Assembly: GCA_039190005.1 (NCBI GenBank)
Contig: JBCCYM010000016.1
Coordinates: forward strand, 1-27,752
Direction: 5' to 3'
Source of the DNA: JBCCYM01 sp039190005
Lineage (GTDB): Bacteria > Pseudomonadota > Gammaproteobacteria > UBA12402
DNA: 27,752 bases
How positions within the stretch are numbered: position 1 is the first letter of the stretch; every line of letters starts with the position of its first letter. The notes below the pieces were generated by a model. That model worked only from the letters and a program-made list of their open reading frames with translations, searched no databases and was not told the origin of the DNA. Of this stretch, positions 23,953 through 27,752 are shown piece by piece. Both the position numbers and the translations under genes were made by a program.

Positions 23953-25131
23953 ATGACTATAATAAGTCAAGAAATTTACCATGACTCTGGTATTAAGATT
24001 GATTTTGAGCGATTACTGCAACCAATCAGTGAAGATCAACCAGCTGGCGTGGATCTTCGTTTAGATGCCGCAACGGTAGAGACTTACTATCATTTAAAAG
24101 ATCAGCGTCAGGTGTTAAGACAGCAGGAACGTAAACCGGCTGTTGATAGTGAAGATCATCATAATTACGGTCAATGGCTACCTATCGCCGAACAATGCTT
24201 ACAATTATTGCAGAACACAAGCAAGGATTTGGAGCTCGCGTCCTGGTTGGTGGAATCATTGACACGATTATATGGCTTTGCCGGATTGCGTGATGGCTTG
24301 ATAGTATTACAGCAGTTAATCGCGACTTATGGTGATATACTTTATCCAAGTATGGATGAAGAAGGTATCCATACCACCTTAATGCCGATACGTATTCTTA
24401 ATGGTGAACGTTCTGCCGGGACATTGATCGCGCCAATTCATCTGATTTCTTTATTAACCACTACTGAAGGTAAAGCTATTTCCACCTGGGATTATCAACG
24501 ATTGGTTGATAAGGGTTCTGCGCGAAAAAATGCAGGTGAATTTAGTCTTGAAGAGCTTGAAGTTGCCGTTCAACAGTTTGGTGAGTCGCAATTTATCGCT
24601 CAGAAAAATGATCTGATGAGTGCTATGGAAGCATTGGCACAATTGGATGAGATGCTGAGTGAGCAATATGGCGACGCGGCGCCGTCTTTTAGCGCTATTC
24701 ATGCGGCGCTAAGTGCCGGTGAAGAGGTGTTAAATGACTTTATCAAGCGTTTTGAAAAGCATGAAATAGTTGCTTCAGATACGCAAGACAAAAGCATTGA
24801 ACCTTCAAACCAACACTTAGAAGCCAATGTATTGATTCATGATTATGACATGGCCATTGATCAATTAAAAAAGGTGTTGGACTTTTTTAACAAAACACAG
24901 CCTCATTCCATTCTCACATTTTCCTTAGCACGATTGGTGCGTTGGAGTGGTTTGGCGTTGGATAAAGTGATTGATGAGGTGATCGCGGAACCACAATTGC
25001 GTATGGAATTTTCTCGTGCGACAGGCGTGCCATATCATAATAAAGATATGGAAAATGGAGATCGAGATTATAGTTCGGAGAATGAGCATCATGATTATAA
25101 TAATTATGATATGGCAAATCAGTTTGATTAA
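23953..25131 (+). CDS. tssA: T6SS protein TssA (ImpA N-terminal domain)
   Basis: TssA (392 residues from this ATG; a TTG at 23947 would add two) guides tube and sheath assembly, initially at the baseplate and later at the distal end. The ImpA N-terminal domain spans about 15-150: LLQPISEDQPAGVDLR, YHLKDQRQVLRQQE, ASWLVESLTRLYGFAGLRDG and a GDILYPSMDEEG motif. The C-terminal part is helical and ends with FSLARLVRWSGLALDKVIDE, then an Asn/Asp/His-rich tail. It lies behind the hairpin after the hcp-like gene and 21 bases before tssB. No strong Shine-Dalgarno is seen. Confidence 0.92.
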   Translation: MTIISQEIYHDSGIKIDFERLLQPISEDQPAGVDLRLDAATVETYYHLKDQRQVLRQQERKPAVDSEDHHNYGQWLPIAEQCLQLLQNTSKDLELASWLVESLTRLYGFAGLRDGLIVLQQLIATYGDILYPSMDEEGIHTTLMPIRILNGERSAGTLIAPIHLISLLTTTEGKAISTWDYQRLVDKGSARKNAGEFSLEELEVAVQQFGESQFIAQKNDLMSAMEALAQLDEMLSEQYGDAAPSFSAIHAALSAGEEVLNDFIKRFEKHEIVASDTQDKSIEPSNQHLEANVLIHDYDMAIDQLKKVLDFFNKTQPHSILTFSLARLVRWSGLALDKVIDEVIAEPQLRMEFSRATGVPYHNKDMENGDRDYSSENEHHDYNNYDMANQFD

Positions 25132-25152
25132 CAAAATGAGGTAATATATATA

Positions 25153-25671
25153 ATGAAAAGTGTTTATGATAAAATTGAAAAAGTACGTAAGCCGCGTGTT
25201 CAGATCAGTTATAAGCTTGAAGAGAATGGCGCGTCGGTAACAAAAGAAATTCCTTTTGTGATGGGAGTGATGGGCGATTACTCCGGTCACAGCGAAGCTG
25301 GGAAAATGCCTTTAAAGGACAAAAAATTTATTGAAATTGATGGTGAAAATTTTAATCAGGTGATGAAAAAAATGTCACCGGAATTAAGCGTCAAAGTAGA
25401 TAATAAACTAACAGATGACGATAACCAATTAGCTGTTGATCTTAAATTCAACCGTATGGAAGATTTTGAACCCGATAAAATTGCAGAGCAAGTGCCGGCA
25501 TTAAAAAATCTGCTTGATACCCGTGCCAAGTTACGTGAGATGTTGAGTAAAGCTGATCGTTCTGATGAGTTAGAGGCTATTCTCGAAAACGTTTTGCAAA
25601 ATCATGATGAACTCAAACAATTATCTGAACAATTAAATGATACCAATGAGGAAAAACCTAATGTCGAATAA
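25153..25671 (+). CDS. tssB: T6SS sheath small subunit TssB
   Basis: TssB (VipA/ImpB, 172 residues) pairs with TssC to form the contractile sheath. The sequence is typical: RKPRVQISYKLEENG (13-27), the hallmark PFVMGVMGDYSG (34-45), KDKKFIEIDGENFNQVM (55-71) and the C-terminal VPALKNLLDTRAKLREM helix. It is preceded by GAGG and overlaps the tssC start by 11 bases, indicating coupled translation and stoichiometric output. Confidence 0.97.
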   Translation: MKSVYDKIEKVRKPRVQISYKLEENGASVTKEIPFVMGVMGDYSGHSEAGKMPLKDKKFIEIDGENFNQVMKKMSPELSVKVDNKLTDDDNQLAVDLKFNRMEDFEPDKIAEQVPALKNLLDTRAKLREMLSKADRSDELEAILENVLQNHDELKQLSEQLNDTNEEKPNVE

Positions 25672-27148
25672 TGCCGCCCAAACACAAGAAACAACAACCG
25701 TTCAACAGGAAGTCAGTTTATTAGAGCAAGCGATTGCCGCTACCAAACAAACTGAGCGTTCTCAAGCTGAAAATCTACTTAAAGTGCTAACAAATGAGGC
25801 GCTCAGTGGCACAGTGACTTGGAATCGTAATTTGACTAAAACAGTTGATGAGGCCATTAGTAAAATCGATATGCTGATTTCTAAACAAGTCACTGAGATT
25901 TTGCATCATGCTGATGTGCAAAAGCTTGAAGGTTCATGGCGTGGGTTACACTATTTAGTGAAAAATACCTTGTGTGGTCCTGATATTAAAATCAGAATGC
26001 TTAATACCAAAAAAGAATTGCTTGCCAAAGATTTAACCAAAGCGGTGGATTTTGATCAAAGTATTATCTTTAAGAAAATTTATGAAGAAGAGTACGGCAC
26101 ACCCGGCGGGAATCCCTACGCGGCGCTTATTGGTGATTTCGCGATTGAAAATAACGCCACAGATATGGATTTCCTACAAAATATGTCAGGCATGGCGGCC
26201 GCGAGTTTTTGTCCATTCATTACCGCGGCGGCACCGAGCATGTTAGGTTTAGATTCCTGGGAGCAGTTATCAAAACCGCGTGATCTAGCTAAAGTGTTTG
26301 CTTCATCTGAATACGCGCGTTGGCAGGGCTATCGTGATACCGAAGACGCTCGTTTTGTGACGCTGGTACTACCGCGCACCTTAGCGCGTTCGCCTTATGG
26401 TAAACAAGGCACATTGGTGGAAGCATTTGCTTATGAAGAGATGCCATTAGATGAAAAAGGCAAAGCAATAAAAGTACCGGCATCGCAATATTGTTGGATG
26501 AATACCGCGTATGTCATGGGAGCACGGTTAACCAATGCGTTTGCCGAATACGGATGGTGTACGGCAATTCGCGGTACTGAGAATGGTGGTAAAGTTGAAC
26601 ATTTGCCGGCGCATACATTTATCAGTGATGATGGCGACTTGGATATGCAATGTCCAACTGAGATTGGTATTACTGATCGTCGTGAAGCGGAACTGAGCAA
26701 ACAAGGTTTTTTACCACTTTGTCATTATAAAAATACCAATTATGCCGTGTTTTTTGGCGCGCAAACAACACAATGTCCAAAAAAATATGATGATAAAGAC
26801 GCGACAGCGAATGCTGAAGTTTCAGCACGCCTGCCTTATATTATGGCGACAGCGCGCATTGCTCATTATCTGAAAATTATGGCACGCGATAAAATCGGTA
26901 GCTTTATGGAAATCAGTGATGTGGAAAAATGGTTAAACGATTGGATTGTCAATTACGTTAATTCTAATCCGGATTCCGGCCAGTTGCTTAAATCCCGTTA
27001 TCCTTTGGCGGAAGCTAAAATTGAGGTGAAAGAAGTGAAAGGTAATCCCGGTGCTTATCAAGCCATTGCTTGGTTGCGTCCGTGGATGCAGCTTGAGGAA
27101 TTAACCGCGTCATTACGCTTAGTCGCTAGTATTCCGCAAAAAGGGTAG
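25661..27148 (+). CDS. tssC: T6SS sheath large subunit TssC
   Basis: TssC (VipB/ImpC) is the main sheath protein. I start it at the ATG at 25661 (MSNNAAQ, 495 residues), which has GAGG 9 bases upstream; an ATG at 25637 would add eight residues with no better signal. Landmarks are the N-terminal helix SLLEQAIAATK (19-29), matching the ClpV-binding segment of the family, GSWRGLHYLV (91-100), GTPGGNPYAALIGDF, AAASFCPFITAAAP, FVTLVLPRTLARSPYG, GFLPLCHYKNTNYAVFF and a C-terminal RPWMQLEELTASLRLVA. It overlaps tssB and ends the visible plus-strand operon. Confidence 0.97.
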   Translation: MSNNAAQTQETTTVQQEVSLLEQAIAATKQTERSQAENLLKVLTNEALSGTVTWNRNLTKTVDEAISKIDMLISKQVTEILHHADVQKLEGSWRGLHYLVKNTLCGPDIKIRMLNTKKELLAKDLTKAVDFDQSIIFKKIYEEEYGTPGGNPYAALIGDFAIENNATDMDFLQNMSGMAAASFCPFITAAAPSMLGLDSWEQLSKPRDLAKVFASSEYARWQGYRDTEDARFVTLVLPRTLARSPYGKQGTLVEAFAYEEMPLDEKGKAIKVPASQYCWMNTAYVMGARLTNAFAEYGWCTAIRGTENGGKVEHLPAHTFISDDGDLDMQCPTEIGITDRREAELSKQGFLPLCHYKNTNYAVFFGAQTTQCPKKYDDKDATANAEVSARLPYIMATARIAHYLKIMARDKIGSFMEISDVEKWLNDWIVNYVNSNPDSGQLLKSRYPLAEAKIEVKEVKGNPGAYQAIAWLRPWMQLEELTASLRLVASIPQKG

Positions 27149-27475
27149 CGTTTATATTTATTGAGTTGGGCTAAGGCCTTTAGTATGTGTTCTGCTTGGT
27201 TGGGATGTTAATGGCAAATTATTATTGACTCAAGACGGCAAAAAGGAAGTACTTTACTGATGCTATGCAAATAAGTACGCCAAAAATCTGAGCGGTAATA
27301 ACGTCATGTCATTAATGTGCCAACCTACTATTAGGGGAACACTAAAAACTATTAGAGACCTTAACTTTCCAGTTACTTTTGTGACCTTTTGACAAACTCA
27401 AGGGGCACCCGTCATTCCCGCGCAGGTGGTTCCTGAGCTTGTCGAAGGTTGAGGAATAACAAGGAGAAAGTAGGC
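27149..27475. other. Intergenic region after tssC
   Basis: I find no gene that I can support. CTAAGGCCTTTAG near 27170 is an imperfect palindrome without a loop or T-run, so no clear terminator follows tssC. A short open stretch (about 30 codons to a TGA near 27260) has no start signal. The composite dispersed repeat is listed separately. A clpV/tssH gene does not begin here. Confidence 0.5.
27408..27448 (+). repeat. Composite dispersed repeat (CGTCATTCCCGCGCAGG plus CCTGAGCTTGTCGAAGG)
   Basis: Two short sequences that I recognise as common dispersed, REP-like repeats in many proteobacterial genomes sit side by side. CCCGTCATTCCCGCGCAGG is at 27408-27426 and CCTGAGCTTGTCGAAGG at 27432-27448. 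The second is shared with the repeat cluster near 4064-4080 of this window. Confidence 0.55.
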
Positions 27476-27526
27476 ATGAAAGAAAAAAGCGAAACTAGCA
27501 CACAGAAATCTGAGATCCTATCATGA
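27476..27526 (+). CDS. Mini-ORF, 16 residues, possible leader peptide
   Basis: MKEKSETSTQKSEILS has AAGGAG 9 bases upstream and ends in ATGA, overlapping the next mini-ORF. The good ribosome site and overlap suggest it is translated. It could equally be a fragment of a decayed gene. No function is assigned. Confidence 0.3.
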   Translation: MKEKSETSTQKSEILS

Positions 27527-27567
27527 ACATTAGCGCGTTTATAAAAAAATTAAACCCCAAGGAGTAA
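27523..27567 (+). CDS. Mini-ORF, 14 residues, coupled to the previous one
   Basis: MNISAFIKKLNPKE starts in the ATGA overlap. It ends at TAA 27565-27567, next to the AAGGAG that serves the following gene. The chained arrangement suggests translational coupling of all three frames, or a decayed gene. No function is assigned. Confidence 0.3.
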   Translation: MNISAFIKKLNPKE

Positions 27568-27574
27568 GTGAATA

Positions 27575-27752
27575 GTGCCAGAAAAATTTTCCTTTATGCC
27601 TTCGGCGGACATGGCAACATGGTATCGGAGTAAAACTCATAATCCAATTTTTATTGCTATAGTAGATGAGCTAAATAAACTTGAAAAAAATAAACTCTAT
27701 ATAAAAATTAAAGGTCCTGAACCTTTTAAATCTGTCACTAATAATGCTAAAC
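27575..27752 (+). CDS. Unidentified protein, 5' end only (cut by window end)
   Basis: An open frame from GTG at 27575 runs to the window end, giving 59 complete codons. It starts VPEKFSFMPSADMATWYRSK and continues with FIAIVDELNKLEK and YIKIKGPEPFKSVTNN. AAGGAG at 27559-27564 lies 10 bases upstream. An ATG at 27596 is an alternative start. The mixed helix and strand pattern looks coding, but I do not recognise the family. It is not the start of ClpV. Being downstream of tssC it could be a T6SS accessory gene or effector, but that is only position. Confidence 0.5.
   Translation, partial: MPEKFSFMPSADMATWYRSKTHNPIFIAIVDELNKLEKNKLYIKIKGPEPFKSVTNNAK

Noticed and set aside
25637..25660. Upstream ATG for tssC
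   Set aside because: The ATG at 25661 has GAGG at a suitable distance and begins with MSNN, whereas the upstream start adds a non-family MIPMRKNL tail.
27165..27180. Terminator after tssC at CTAAGGCCTTTAG
   Set aside because: The palindrome has no loop, is imperfect and is not followed by a T-run.

Overview
The window carries a nearly complete type VI secretion (T6SS) locus with a eukaryote-like FYVE zinc-finger gene beside its putative hcp gene. The DNA is moderately AT-rich, and the housekeeping genes (nnrE, nnrD, tsaE) and the Imp-type T6SS gene set point to a gammaproteobacterium. The FYVE finger, MORN-like repeats on VgrG and YVTN-propeller lipoprotein suggest a host- or protist-associated lineage such as Legionellales/Coxiellaceae. 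That placement is an inference from gene content, not a sequence match.

Layout, left to right. (1) 256-3930: a large secreted lipoprotein with Ig-like and beta-propeller repeats. (2) 3931-4150: a small repeat-rich spacer bounded by inverted repeats. (3) 4151-6058: nnrE-nnrD-tsaE, a tight operon for NAD(P)HX repair and tRNA t6A modification. (4) 6403-7891: two tandem OmpR-family response regulators without an adjacent histidine kinase; the first has Glu where the phosphorylated Asp belongs. (5) 7923-22442, minus strand: a T6SS operon that in transcription order reads tssC-like paralogue, tssJ, tssK, tssL, tssM, vgrG (with repeat linker and MORN-like tail), PAAR, tssE, tssF, tssG. (6) 22443-22668: the divergent promoter region. 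(7) 22669-27148, plus strand: FYVE gene, a frameshifted gene remnant, putative hcp, tssA, tssB, tssC. (8) 27149-27752: a repeat-containing spacer, two tiny coupled ORFs and the start of an unidentified gene cut by the window end.

How it fits together: TssJLM form the envelope complex; TssK, E, F, G and VgrG/PAAR form the baseplate and spike; TssA, TssB/TssC and the Hcp-like protein form the cap, sheath and tube. TssH (ClpV) is the only core component not seen. The two regulators converge on the 3' end of the minus-strand operon. A TTGAAA-type direct repeat occurs both upstream of the regulators and in the divergent T6SS promoter region, so they are reasonable but unproven candidates for its control. 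The likely lipid-recognition modules (FYVE, MORN-like) suggest, as inference, that this T6SS acts on host membranes.
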